Shown: positions 20,300 to 30,590, counted from the stretch's first letter. The stretch: 32,805 nucleotides of DNA from Lactifluus volemus (GCA_022376515.1 WTXI01000375.1:1-32805), one strand, 5' to 3'. A program made the numbers and translations. The notes: a model not told the origin generated them from the letters alone.

Positions 20300-20589
20300 T
20301 GTTGGAATATGAGCCCGGAGGCAAAAGCCTTATATTTTAATGTACAGAAGGTACAACTTTTATATCCCCCAAGGGGGGGATTGGACATGTATATATGTGT
20401 ATGTACATGTATAAAGCCTTCTAGATGGTTCAAGAAAGGGCTCTAAGTAGTAAATGGTATGCTAAAAGGGGGCAGAAGAGCACCCATAAGTAGCAGAAAG
20501 TGTACTGTAAAGTGCTATATTAAATAGCCAAATCTGGAGTCATTTACCTCGGCCGAAATTCCTGTCTCGCTCGGAGTTGATTTCCAACA
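20300..20589 (-). repeat. LTR (5' LTR in element orientation)
   Basis: 290 bp, the same sequence as 18036-18325. On the minus strand it carries the presumed promoter (GATATAAAAG, about 20368-20359). It is followed by GACAT, the right-hand target duplication. Confidence 0.9.
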
Positions 20590-20591
20590 GA

Positions 20592-20600
20592 CATGGGGCA
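20592..20600. repeat. Target-site duplication of the KDZ transposon, left copy
   Basis: CATGGGGCA here and at 30044-30052. The last two bases also belong to the inverted repeat (CACCTGTC), so the true duplication is 7-9 bp, compatible with the 8 bp known for Zisupton-type elements. Its first three bases overlap the right copy of the copia-like element's GACAT duplication. Confidence 0.8.
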
Positions 20601-21098
20601 CCTGTCAATCCCAATATATGGGGTAAATGATGCCCGTCGTAACTATTTGTCGACGGGTAAAAGTTGACAGGGAGTTTCAAATTTTCCCCACGACAAATAC
20701 CACGACAAATATTGTATCCACTTCGTCGCGCCTTCCCCAATCTTCCCCTTTGTAATACAGAGCTCGTGATTCTTCCCTCGCGTGACCGTGCCTAGATCTT
20801 TGTCATTGTTGCGTCGGCCATGCGCCATCGTTTCGGCCACTCTTCTCGGCCGAACGCCGCGCCCTGGCGGGTGCCTTCTTCTCGACGCCCCCCGGCCCGC
20901 CGCTTCCCGATCCTCCGTTGACGCGCTCCCGCCCCATTACCAAAACAGGGCACGACCGCCACCTTCCCTCTCCTTAAAATAAACAGTTAATTTATTCTTT
21001 CCAAGGCCCCCAGTAGTAGATAAGTGTAATCAATATTATTACTTATGTGAACCGTTCCATGTGGCCTTGTTGATTACACGCGCCCTGACTTTGTTGAT
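20599..21098 (+). repeat. KDZ left terminal inverted repeat
   Basis: About 500 bp, matching the reverse complement of 29542-30043. Differences seen are a 2 bp gap at CCCAGTAGTAG against CCCAGTGTAGTAG, and single changes at AATCAATATT/AATTAATATT, TTATGTGAA/TTGTGTGAA and GTGGCC/GTAGCC. Near the tip it contains TATTTGTCG (20644-20652) and two inverted copies, CGACAAATA, at 20691-20699 and 20703-20711, possible transposase-binding sites or a hairpin. Confidence 0.9.
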
Positions 21099-21195
21099 CG
21101 CAGTTGGACTGGGCCCATGTGACTTTGTTGATTGCACAACGCTCATGTGACCGTGTTGATCAACTGTATAGTTATACCATGTGACTTTGTTTATC
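21061..21195. repeat. KDZ left subterminal repeats
   Basis: Variants of GTGACTTTGTTGAT recur with 20-35 bp spacing: TGGCCTTGTTGATTACAC, CTGACTTTGTTGATCGCA, GTGACTTTGTTGATTGCAC, GTGACCGTGTTGATCAAC and GTGACTTTGTTTATCG. Such subterminal arrays usually bind transposase in large DNA transposons. Confidence 0.7.
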
Positions 21196-21256
21196 GTATT
21201 CGTATCGTGTGTACAATGCATTTACAACACTTTTTCCACCTCCCTATCGTCATTTT

Positions 21257-24200
21257 ATGCCACTCGTGAAAGGAAAAGGCCTCTCGCGGAAATATGCCGT
21301 TCGTATCTTGCCTTCAACGCCACTCGCATCTGTCAAGAGCGCGACATACAGGATGTCGGGCAAGCCAGCGAAGCATGCAGAGCTGGTGAAACGTCGCGTG
21401 GAGATAATTCAAGGTATGTTGCTATCTGAGTATGTTTTTGTCACCTTACCTGCTTTATTACTAGGTCTGAGTGCTGCCGACCGGGCCCAGGTTGAGCAGA
21501 TGGACCTCGATGGTCCAAGCACTGCCATTCTGGCTGACTCTGCTTTTGCTTTCGACACGATAGCGCCGGGTGATGAAGGGTTTAACTTCAGTCATGAAGG
21601 AGGAGAATATGACATCTATGAGACGGTTGCGGATGAGATCGCAGGCCTTCACGGCAGGTAAGCCAAATCCCTCCTTCTCTGTTCTCCTCCTCACTATACC
21701 CCGATGCAGGCCGCGATATTTTGATCGTCGCGATAGGCGGGATCGTATTGAGATTAGCACATCGAACTGGAATCTTCAGATGGATGAGCTGGTTGATGCA
21801 TACCTCGAGTATCGGAACACGGCACCTCCACTTTCAACTAATGGACATTTCGGACAACGCTCTCAAGATCAAGAGGGTGGAGATTGGGACGCAGACTTGG
21901 ATGGTCCTCCAGGGACTTTCCAGGTTGAATATATCGACATTTTCGGTGCGTTTTTCTCTCCTCACATACTGAAGCTAACTCTGAGATTCTCAGAGCGCCA
22001 TCGTCAGCGCGTCAAGCCCCAGTCTTCGGACCGGTTTCCCAATGTCAGTCTACTACGTCTGGGCTGCTTGGGAACATCGCCGCTCCACCCAACAGTAGCA
22101 ATATCCATACGTTCTTTGGAACTTTATCGTCAGACGCATCGAGTGTGCCCGCGACTTAGCATTCAAGCTCAAGTCCGCCTTCTTTGCCACATGCATGATG
22201 TAAGTTGCTAACTTTTTCTTTGATATATCATTATTGATTGCTGTTTAGAGTCCGTATCGTAACTATCTTTCCCATCAATTTTCCGACGCATTCGACATTT
22301 ACCTCGAGATTTTGCATCGTGTTGACTTGCGCGTTCGTGCGGCGCTTAAGCGTGACGTCCCCAACTGGCGTCTTCGAAACAGTTGCCCTGCCTGCTTTTA
22401 CAAACTCGAGGGTGAACCTCCACTCCAATTTTCTTTCCTCTGTGAGATGGATGGAAATAATTCACTCAAGCGGGTCGACTTTTCTACTAGGGGACAGACT
22501 GAGCGTCCAGATAGCAGGGATTTTCGCTTGGACTACTGGCTTACACCAGCGGAGGTCGATGTTTTCAAATATGAAGTCAAAGCTTCTTCGGTATGTATCT
22601 CTCACCTCAATGCTTAAATGACTGAGACATCTCACAGAACGATACATCAGATGGTGTGTGTGACACGTCAGAGCAACCAGATGCCTCGACCGACCTCAAC
22701 AAGTCAATTCCCCCGTTTTCGTGCGACGAGAGGTGGCGCAACGCTGGTCCCGAACAACGCAAGCGCATGTTTGCGATGTTTGCGGAAAGTGGGATTTTCA
22801 TTGTCGCGTGCCGCCATGGTAATATCCTCCTCGCTTGTGACATGATCCGGAGCGGTGAGCTGTATGTAGATAATTTTCTTTGTTTATATTGCATGTATTG
22901 TTAACGTGACTTTTAATCCAGTGCGAAATATCCCCTTGCAATGGTCGACAAGTTGATGGAGGTACATGGCGGAAACATCGCGTGCGGGTATGACATAGGT
23001 TGCTCATTTTCGAAGACCCTTTCTTCGAGTTCTCTTGGTCCCCGTGCGGCTGAGCTATGTTTTAGGCTCGTCGTGGGGTCCTTCCATGGCCATGCCCACA
23101 ATCGCGCGTGCCAATTAGATTGGCATCCCCACCATGTCACTGGCATGGGCCGAGCTGACTTCGAAGGATGTGAACGCATCTTCGCGTCTTCGAATGCCCT
23201 CGCGCCTGGCACCCGACATGCGTCCTCGTTTCATCGCCACCAAGCCATTGAACAACACTTTGCTTTCTGGGATGAGGACAAATATGCGGTACTTAGTAAG
23301 TCTTAATTGTGCGTTATGATTTTTGTACTAACCGCTAATCCAGGCCGGTTCCTTTCAAATCATTATCGTGAGGCACTCAAAATCGTCAAAGACTACGCAG
23401 GGCAGCTCAAGACTATACAAGATGCCCATGGGATCTCCGAGGACGACTTTGCTCGTTTCCTCCACGCCGAGAAGTCGTACCTGCAGGGCCTCAAAACAGA
23501 GCCACCCGAAGAGACGATCCAATTCCAATACATTGAAGCGTTGGATCTTCTACATCAACACCGGTGCGTTCCTTCATCTTCGTTGACAGTATCTACGACA
23601 CAACATCGTTTCTAGTGCTAACTGGTGCGATGCTCAGGCATCCGTTAACAAGTTGCGTGGTTCTATTGCTACACCGGAAACTATCAAGGCCATGCAAAAA
23701 GCGACACGCAAAGTCCATTCGTTGGCAGGGAGGATCGAGACGGCGGAGCAGCATATCCTCTTTATCGAAGATCAGCTTGGGCTTCGTGGCGCGCGCTGGA
23801 CTGAAGCGTCGGAGGAGTATCGAACGGCGAAGCAGAAAGTCGCCGAGCGGAATTACCGCCGTGCCCTCGATGAGCTCGAACGGCTCGTCGTTCAACGTCT
23901 CTTTGAGCTCTCGAAGCTCAACGTTTCGGGAACAGGTATGTGTTCAACATCACAGGGTTTATATTTACTAAGTTGCTCATATAGGCTATAAACTCCGGAC
24001 CCACATCGCAAAGGCGCTTCAACGCCGCTCGGAAGCCATTCGAAAGGCGCTATCGCGTTACAATGAACACGCTCAACGACTCTCCCCTCCACGACCGACG
24101 CTCACATGGAAGCAAATTGTTGATTATTCATTCTTGGGTGAATTCGATCTTCTGCGTCATGCTCGCAATGACGTCCGCGAAGAGGACTGGGCCAAGCCTG

Positions 24201-24637
24201 CCATTCGCGAGGCCACAGTTCATCACTTGGGATTGTTACGGGCACGTGAAGAGCTTGCACGCCTCAATGTTGAGATTCCCCGACTTCGCACGTGGATGGC
24301 CGATGAACGACTTGAATACGAAGATGCGATCAAGCAGACCGAGATTGTCAACGCACCTCTGGCGGCTGAGCTTCGAAGACGTTGGGCGCGCCGGCACATG
24401 ATCAACGACGTGCATGAAATGCGCCTGCGCTGGATTGTCGAACACCCAGAATATGGGGGACTGCGAGGACGGGGCGTTGGGCTAGGGAAAGGTGATAACA
24501 TGTTGGATGGTAGGGATATACTCTCAGAAACGACAACCACGCCAGATGATGTGCAGGAGGAATTTGTAGACGATGAAGACAAGTTAGCTGTAGATATGGA
24601 AGCTTTTGATTTGTTTGTAGATAGCATTGAAGACTGA
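21257..24637 (+). CDS. KDZ transposase (CxC1-like, about 974 aa)
   Basis: Ten exons: 21257-21413, 21465-21657, 21710-21945, 21994-22199, 22249-22590, 22638-22861, 22922-23295, 23344-23563, 23616-23935, 23985-24637. All borders are GT-AG, introns are 47-60 nt, and frame is kept throughout, so the copy looks intact. The start is the first in-frame ATG. The amino-terminal third is an acidic linker, then a segment with SPLHPTVAISIRSLELYR. A cysteine pair CPAC (310-313) precedes the RNase H-like nuclease core. Likely catalytic acids are D332 (CEMDGNNSLKR), D477 (GYDIGCSFSK) and E537 (FEGCERIFASSN). FHGHAHNRACQ at 507-517 is characteristic of this family. A coiled, charged region follows and the tail is acidic. 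It excises and inserts the element at the TIRs in the nucleus. Confidence 0.92.
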
Positions 24638-25509
24638 TAGGACAGTAACGCGAATTCGAGGACACTATCAACTGAACAGCCTGATTGCAGTGAGCAACAG
24701 TACATTGTGAACATTTGGTGAAATATAATAGAATGTAACTGATACAATAAAAATAAGAGATGGCGTGAAAAGCATACAGGGAAATACAAAAACCAATGCA
24801 GCGTAGTGGGATAGAAAGGGGTGCGGAGGGGAAGTACATACTGGTTGTGACTGTATCCCGGTTACTGTGTTACGATGTGAACTTGTAGACCACTCAGAGC
24901 ATTCCGAGTTAACACCTTGCACCTTGGTTAGCACTGTCCATTTCAATAACAACAGCTGAGCACATATATCAAATAACTATGTTTACACTGCTCTCTGAGA
25001 CTTGGATAACAAGATGCTTATGGGACTCAGCTGGGTAACTAGATTGATGTGTAGTAAATGATCTGTGATCACATAGTTCATACTAGATCAATATCATGAT
25101 CAGAGTATATCACAAAGTCCATGGCAATCGGAATTGTTCAAACTACCAAGTTACATGCATAAATAACAACTATCTGCATATCTAAGAGACTAAGAGAAAA
25201 CAAACTGTCGAACTGTCAGGGTTGGTTATGTGTGATATATGTTATAGCCATCATGATAACACTGCGGTACCAGTCCAATTTGGAGATATGTACAGATCAT
25301 GCTAACAATCTGTGAAAGGCACAGTTGCCTCTACAAACGTAGTACTTAGTTCCCATACACACTGACAGCACCATATCGTGTTAGTATGTGAGTAGCGGGG
25401 TATTCGAGAGGCGCGATTACAGGCGGGAATCGAGTGGAGATAAGTAGGGATTGACACGGAACTGACAGTTCAACTTACCGTCGTTCATTACCACCAACCA
25501 ACTCTCTCA
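24638..25509. other. Non-coding gap inside the KDZ element
   Basis: 870 bases of AT-rich sequence between the transposase stop and the first cargo ATG. No frame, repeat or RNA gene was supported. It should contain the transposase terminator (AATAAAAATAAGAG near 24745 resembles a poly(A) signal) and the promoter of the cargo gene. A pyrimidine-rich stretch (TACCACCAACCAACTCTCTC) leads into the ATG at 25510. Confidence 0.5.
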
Positions 25510-27054
25510 ATGACAACCCCCCATAAGCGATATACTCCATCCACATTTGAGGCCAACATCCGAAGTCGTTCCGATGTACTGCCGCCTACAACCGAAGCTG
25601 CAGTTAGGGCGGAAACCGCGGCCAGGGCGGAAGTCCGCGCTGGCTGCCATGCGGACGATTGTCACAGCGAGGCCGTCAATAAGGGAGGGTTGCATCTCAA
25701 CTACCTGGAGCTGTGGAAAGAGACGAGGATGATAAAGCCTGGGGCTGTAAACTCCCAGGCTGACGTTGTTCGTTCCACGTTGAAGGATACCATCGATAGC
25801 GTACGCCACTACACATATTAGGCTACATCGCCCCTGACTTTCCCCTTTTTCGGACAGATTACTATGCTTGATCGAATCGATGGTGGGTTTTCTCTGTTCC
25901 TCCACGCTCCGGGCTTCCTTCCTCCCAACCAAGAGAAAGAGAACACTCTCATTGATGGATACCTTCCACCGCGCGAGGTCATGAATCATGGAGCAAATCT
26001 CCAAGCACCTTTAGAGCGAATTCTTCATACCTTCCTGCAAGACATTGCCCAGCCCCATTGGAGCCATTCGCAACATTATCGCGAGGTCTCTAAGCTGCCA
26101 GCAGAGGCCACTGAAGTTCAACAGGGCCATCGTTACTCCAACGGTGCCTCTTTTTTTGCAACACAGCCCGGTAGTTCCCACTTTTTATTCCAAGACAACT
26201 CGGCGAACTCGCCTTTCAACCCTGATGACTCCTTCGCATCTTTGGACCGGGAGATGGATTGGCCTGCTATTGTCATAGCACTCAACAACTTGGAGAATGA
26301 CCGTAATAGGGAATCAGGTATGTCTTCCTGACATCACTGATAGTTTTGCTAATCGGTGGGCAAGGCTCTGAAGAACGAGTGCCGCGCGACACGAGTACGA
26401 AAGGTCGCTCGCAGGGCCATTCGATGCCTCCTGCCCTCAAGAGGCGCAACAGCATGCCTGCTATTTCGCAGCGGCGTGTTGTCTTTCGGACCAACTCCCC
26501 TCACAGAGATTCGGCCAGCAGCGTTTGTTTCCCCACCGCCAAAAGTCATCCGGCTCAAATCTTCGAGCCACAAGGTGAAGGAGACACCAAACCTCACGCA
26601 TCCGAGCCCCATCACTGTGGTCCCTCGAAGATATCACCGAGTGAAGATGTGGCACCGACCGCAGACTTGGTCGCGTCTTCCCCGGTTCAGTCGGTTTCGG
26701 GCATAGGACCCTCACTGATGCAATTATTGTCAAGTTCCAATTGCCAAGTGATATCTGTCCTGGACTCCGCAACATGGCATCGACGATAGAGCCCTCCAAG
26801 TGGCTATCCACCTTGGAAGGTCGAGCGTATCGGCTCAAGCCAAATGAGGCACTCGCGCTCGCTGTCGCTCTGAGCGCGGACCTTGGGATGGTATTTATCG
26901 TCGAGCGACGCAATGTGAGTGAAACTCTGTTATCTTTTTGCCTTTGCTACTCGCTAATTTTGATTCTTAGAGCTCGTCCTCTTCATGCACCATGTACACG
27001 CTTGTCATGCTTCTCTTGCTCTGCGCACTTTTCCTAGTGTACCTTTTTGCTTGA
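25510..27054 (+). CDS. KDZ cargo gene 1: unknown protein with C-terminal membrane anchor
   Basis: Not recognised with certainty. Supported exons are 25510-25800, 25858-26317, a third from 26365 and a last at 26971-27054. The 57, 47 and 56 nt introns have GTACGC, GTATGT and GTGAGT donors and keep frame. The amino-terminal half holds HYREVSKLP-like and YSNGASFFATQPGSSHF-like segments. A Ser/Pro-rich linker follows, then DAIIVKFQLPSDICPGLRN and AYRLKPNEALALAVALSA. The spliced end gives a hydrophobic run, LVMLLLLCALFLVYLF, one residue before the stop, so a tail-anchored membrane protein is predicted. The frame changes between about 26600 and 26706 with no canonical intron found, so there may be a lesion. 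Proteins of this layout may be a recurrent KDZ passenger, but its role is unknown. Confidence 0.6.
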
Positions 27055-27267
27055 CCCTCTGGCAACGTTCGTCATCTGCGTTATCTTGTTATCTCTGTTA
27101 TCTCTGTTTTCTTGCCGTCGCAGATCCTAGAGGGATTCGCCATCACGTGTGGCGTGAATTGACAGCTAGTGAAGTTACAGTGTTTGTTTACTGCCTAACG
27201 ATTTTCTACTGTTTTTCACCCCCCCCTCATCCACCTGTCTGTACACTGAACTTTCTTGACCATCTGA
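27055..27267. other. Short intergenic region between cargo genes
   Basis: A pyrimidine-rich 213 bp stretch with TTTTTCACCCCCCCCT near 27214, typical of fungal promoters. It presumably holds the terminator of cargo gene 1 and the promoter of cargo gene 2. Confidence 0.4.
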
Positions 27268-29285
27268 ATGACATCTGTTGCACGTACACAACACAACCAG
27301 CGGAGACAGGGCAGTCTTCATCACGCGCCTCGACCCGTCCTTAGCAGAGAGGCACGCAGCGCCACCAACACGCGCCGACAGGAGGCCAGGACCGCATATA
27401 CAAATAGCATTCAGCTGCTTGCCTCAGACATCAAGGACAAGATTTCTTGTGTTGCTGCGGAGCACAAAAAATCATATGATGCCGTAGAGGATGCCCTCAA
27501 TCTCGGATCGGGGCTGTGCAGTAAGGGAAAGCACACTAAGGCCAGTGCCTGGCACGCCTTCCTCTGGAAGAAAGGTCAAATAGAACGCGAGAACGGTGGT
27601 AAGACAAGGCCTGGATGAAATGGATTAAACTAACCGTTGTCCGTAAAGATTCGATTAGCCGAGATGAATTATCCAAGACCGCACCGATGCGATCACCTGA
27701 GTATCACAATCTAACACCAGAAGAGAAGGAACAGTATGTCAAGGAATATGAGGAATGGCGTACCACACGACAAGTGGGAGAGTGGGTATCATCACAATCG
27801 AAAACGCGTGACGTACTTGCCACAGTGAAAAGAGTTGAATCCGAGGTTCGTGATTGGTTGGGGTGGTTACCCTATGTGCAATAATTGAAATACATCGATC
27901 TAGTTCAAAAAACTCGCTTCTCGCACGAATGCCGCCGCATTGTGCTTTGTTGTTCGAGGCGATCCCAATCACGAACTCAGACCTATGATGCTTGCAACCG
28001 AAGGCATTGCAGAGTTCCTCCAGTTGGTTACAGGGTTTAATATCAACGAATTCTTAACGCGATTGGAAGGCTACTCGACATCTGGAGTGAAAGGTAACCC
28101 TCAATAACCCTCAAACCTCACGTCTTGATTCATTCCTCATGCTACTCAGGTGCTGCAAGTGCCCATACTGCAAGTGTCACGCAGCTGCGCCAGCAGGTCA
28201 CTCAAGTGATTCTCACAAACCTTCGTATGTGTTTGATTTGATCACTCTATCTTATGCTAACAAATTATATGTAGACAAATAACAGGAAAAAAGGATATCC
28301 GAATGAGATGGGGCGACGCATATTGGCATAAGATCGTGCAGCCCCTGCGCGTGATGATTCGATCCTGGCCCGCGCACATTCCTTTCGCTTGCGTCTCAAA
28401 GTCATGCAGTAGCTTCGGCAACTTGAATGCCTTACTAAGGGCATGGTCCGAAGGTACAACATATTGGGTAAAGCTAACTGATAGTGAATTCGCTGAGGAG
28501 GAGCGGAAGAGGGCTCGCGACATCAGGGCAGGGATCCTGCCACCCGACAAGCTGCGCAAGACACGTGCTGACAAAGGCAAGAAACGTAGGCGGGCTGATC
28601 GTCCATTATCAGTGCCCCCATCATCGAAAGTGGGGATGATGAAGACGACGAAGACGATACCAACTACATCGATGCGGAAAGCCACGGTACTATTGAGACA
28701 ACTCGTAACGAAAAACGAAGGAGGATCGAGGGGACAGAGGGCAGAGTCGGCAGAGGTGCGTGATTCTTTCACTCATAATATCCCAATCTGACACGGCATC
28801 AGAATGTGCACAGGAGAACACGCTCTCTTTGTCTGGAGGTCATCAGAGTTCTGAACGTAGTAACTCCAGTCCCCACTTGCACCCCGCTACATCCCAACTT
28901 CCGGCAGAAGGTGCAGCAGAAGAGCGTCTCGGTGTTAGGTGCACTTCCCAAGGTGAGTAACTGTTCATTCGCATCATCCCAATATCAACACAAAGCAGAT
29001 CTTACGCCGGAGAACACGCTCTCCTTGCCTGGACGCCCTCAAGTTTCCCAACATGACGATACTACTGCTAGTCTGTACCCCCCGACCAATGTTACATCCC
29101 GCGGCACAGAGGAGAGCTTTCTCTCTCCCCGTTGGACCGATGACGCCCCTTGTCAAGCCAGAACCACGGCAGGTACATCGGAGCCATTTCAGTTTGGCTC
29201 GGGCTTAGGGGGTCATAGAAGCCTTATGGAGGAGCTCTATGGTGATACAGGCGAGTACCCCGCAGGAGCACTCTTTTCTTGCTGA
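27268..29285 (+). CDS. KDZ cargo gene 2: HMG-box-like nuclear protein
   Basis: Exons read: 27268-27598, 27649-27845, 27904-28093, 28150-28224, 28286-28755, 28803-28952, 28999-29285, all with GT-AG borders. Around the first intron the protein reads KASAWHAFLWKKGQIEREN, then SPEYHNLTPEEKEQYVKEYE, the beginning and end of an HMG-box-like helical domain. The next exon (ASRTNAAALCFVVRGD...LEGYSTSGVKG) and RSWPAHIPF...SEGTTYWVKL match the layout of proteins that accompany KDZ transposases in mushroom genomes. An acidic stretch with basic KKRRR and KRRR clusters suggests nuclear location. Near 28590-28620 the better coding frame (IIESGDDEDDEDDTNYIDAE) is shifted relative to the upstream frame, so a small lesion or an unplaced intron exists. 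The last two exons both begin near ENTLSL and appear duplicated. Confidence 0.68.
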
Positions 29286-29541
29286 ATCTCTCCGATTTGA
29301 CTCTCATTTCTTGCATGGTACACTTTTCTTTCATATATTGTTAAGTGCCACTACACTATCTACCACAATAATGTAAATTTTGAAGTTTTTTTGTTTGTTT
29401 TGCCTTACCGACGTGATCAAGACAAACCATCACGTGCATGTATCATTGATAAACGAGGTCACATGGTCTGATCAACAATCAACGAATGTTGACGCGAGGG
29501 CAACACGTGCGATCAACAAAGTCAGGCACGTGTAATCAACA
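29286..29541. repeat. KDZ right subterminal repeats
   Basis: From 29415 on, ATCAACAAAGTCA-like units recur (GACGTGATCAAGAC, TCTGATCAACAATCAAC, GTGCGATCAACAAAGTCAGG, GTAATCAACAATCAAC). They are the reverse complement of the left-hand array but in a different number and order. The first 130 bases are AT-rich and probably form the 3' UTR of cargo gene 2. Confidence 0.65.
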
Positions 29542-30043
29542 ATCAACAAAGTCAGGGCGCGTGTAATCAACAAGGCTACATGGAACGGTTCACACAAGTA
29601 ATAATATTAATTACACTTATCTACTACACTGGGGGCCTTGGAAAGAATAAATTAACTGTTTATTTTAAGGAGAGGGAAGGTGGCGGTCGTGCCCTGTTTT
29701 GGTAATGGGGCGGGAGCGCGTCAACGGAGGATCGGGAAGCGGCGGGCCGGGGGGCGTCGAGAAGAAGGCACCCGCCAGGGCGCGGCGTTCGGCCGAGAAG
29801 AGTGGCCGAAACGATGGCGCATGGCCGACGCAACAATGACAAAGATCTAGGCACGGTCACGCGAGGGAAGAATCACGAGCTCTGTATTACAAAGGGGAAG
29901 ATTGGGGAAGGCGCGACGAAGTGGATACAATATTTGTCGTGGTATTTGTCGTGGGGAAAATTTGAAACTCCCTGTCAACTTTTACCCGTCGACAAATAGT
30001 TACGACGGGCATCATTTACCCCATATATTGGGATTGACAGGTG
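29542..30043 (-). repeat. KDZ right terminal inverted repeat
   Basis: About 502 bp, the inverted match of 20599-21098. It ends GGGATTGACAGGTG at 30043 and is followed by CATGGGGCA, the right target duplication. The GC-rich middle (29680-29800) produces open frames on both strands that mirror those of the left repeat and are not genes. Confidence 0.9.
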
Positions 30044-30590
30044 CATGGGGCAGATCCATTCAAGAAAATATCTGGGAGAGGAACTACCACATCAAGTGAA
30101 TTGATGTAAAGATATGTCAATGCTGGAAATGGCTCCTCCATTGCCGCGACAATTTCTTCCCATGCTGGACTGGTGATGTTAATCTGGCATACGCGATCAC
30201 AGTACTCCAATGCGGCAACGAGGTTGTCTAAACTGTCTTCGGGGTTGTCCGCTGGCCATTCCGAGTCGTTATAGAAGTCGATAGCGAGGGGAAATTGTGG
30301 CCAAACATTCAACGACTTCCTCACAGGTGTTCGCCCCGTGCAACGAAGTCGCAGATTGAGACGGATTGGCGATCCAAAAATAATGTATCGCCTTCTTCGG
30401 CATACGTGCACCAGTAATCCCCAATCCGATGTTTCACCGGATTCGTCGAAATTGAGATAAACATCGAACACCTCTAGGAGGACATTGTCGGGGAGTGATC
30501 CTATTGTCACTCTCTGGAACAGCAGGTCTACACCACACCACAACGTTTTTGCTGTTTGAGCCTACGGAATATCCACCCATTTGTATCAAA
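30044..30590 (-). pseudogene. FB5, amino-terminal fragment of the split F-box gene
   Basis: Reading leftward it has SLPDNVLLEVFDVYLN, LLVHVCRRRRYIIFGSP (Arg for the usual Trp), then leucine-rich segments to FLNGSAPC, where the KDZ element begins. The next residues, CLQYLNL, are at 18035-17853, so a single gene was split. There is a further lesion. Exon 1 (remnant about 30590-30543) runs directly into the end of the intron, joining at ACCACAACG, so the 3' part of exon 1 and the splice donor are lost. CAAC occurs at both ends of the lost part in FB3, which suggests deletion between short direct repeats. The gene is clearly dead. Confidence 0.85.

Larger units (their letters stand above)
18036..20589 (-). 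mobile_element. Non-autonomous Ty1/copia-like LTR retrotransposon
   Basis: Two 290 bp direct repeats with TGTTGG...CCAACA ends bound a 1974 bp interior. A 5 bp target duplication, GACAT, lies at 18031-18035 and 20590-20594. Orientation is minus. Next to the right-hand LTR the minus strand reads ATTATGAGACCTGGGCTC (20298-20281), in the position of a primer-binding site. Next to the left-hand LTR it reads GGGTTGAGGGAGCG (18339-18326), a polypurine tract. The minus-strand LTR has GATATAAAAG as a TATA box. No protease, integrase or reverse transcriptase motifs were found in any frame, so it must depend on proteins of another element. The LTRs look identical, which implies a very recent insertion. 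Confidence 0.88.
20599..30043 (+). mobile_element. KDZ-superfamily DNA transposon with cargo genes
   Basis: A 9.4 kb element bounded by near-perfect 500 bp inverted repeats (CACCTGTCAATCCC...GGGATTGACAGGTG) and a 7-9 bp target duplication. Reading inward it has subterminal repeats, a ten-exon transposase (21257-24637), a non-coding gap, and two more plus-strand genes (25510-27054 and 27268-29285). KDZ (Kyakuja-Dileera-Zisupton) elements are large cut-and-paste transposons abundant in mushrooms, and often carry extra genes. This copy disrupted FB5 by inserting in its leucine-rich region. The open transposase frame, well-matched TIRs and clean duplication indicate a recent, possibly mobile copy. 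Confidence 0.9.

Noticed and set aside
18036..20589. Plus-strand orientation of the copia-like element
   Set aside because: The primer-site-like and polypurine sequences and the TATA box fit only the minus orientation.
20643..20982. Short frames in the KDZ inverted repeat, mirrored at 29660-29999
   Set aside because: The same frames appear in both TIRs in mirror image and lie in terminal repeat sequence. No motif was seen.
25510..29285. TET/JBP dioxygenase as KDZ cargo
   Set aside because: Such genes are known passengers of KDZ elements, but no HxD...H iron-binding arrangement was found in either cargo gene.
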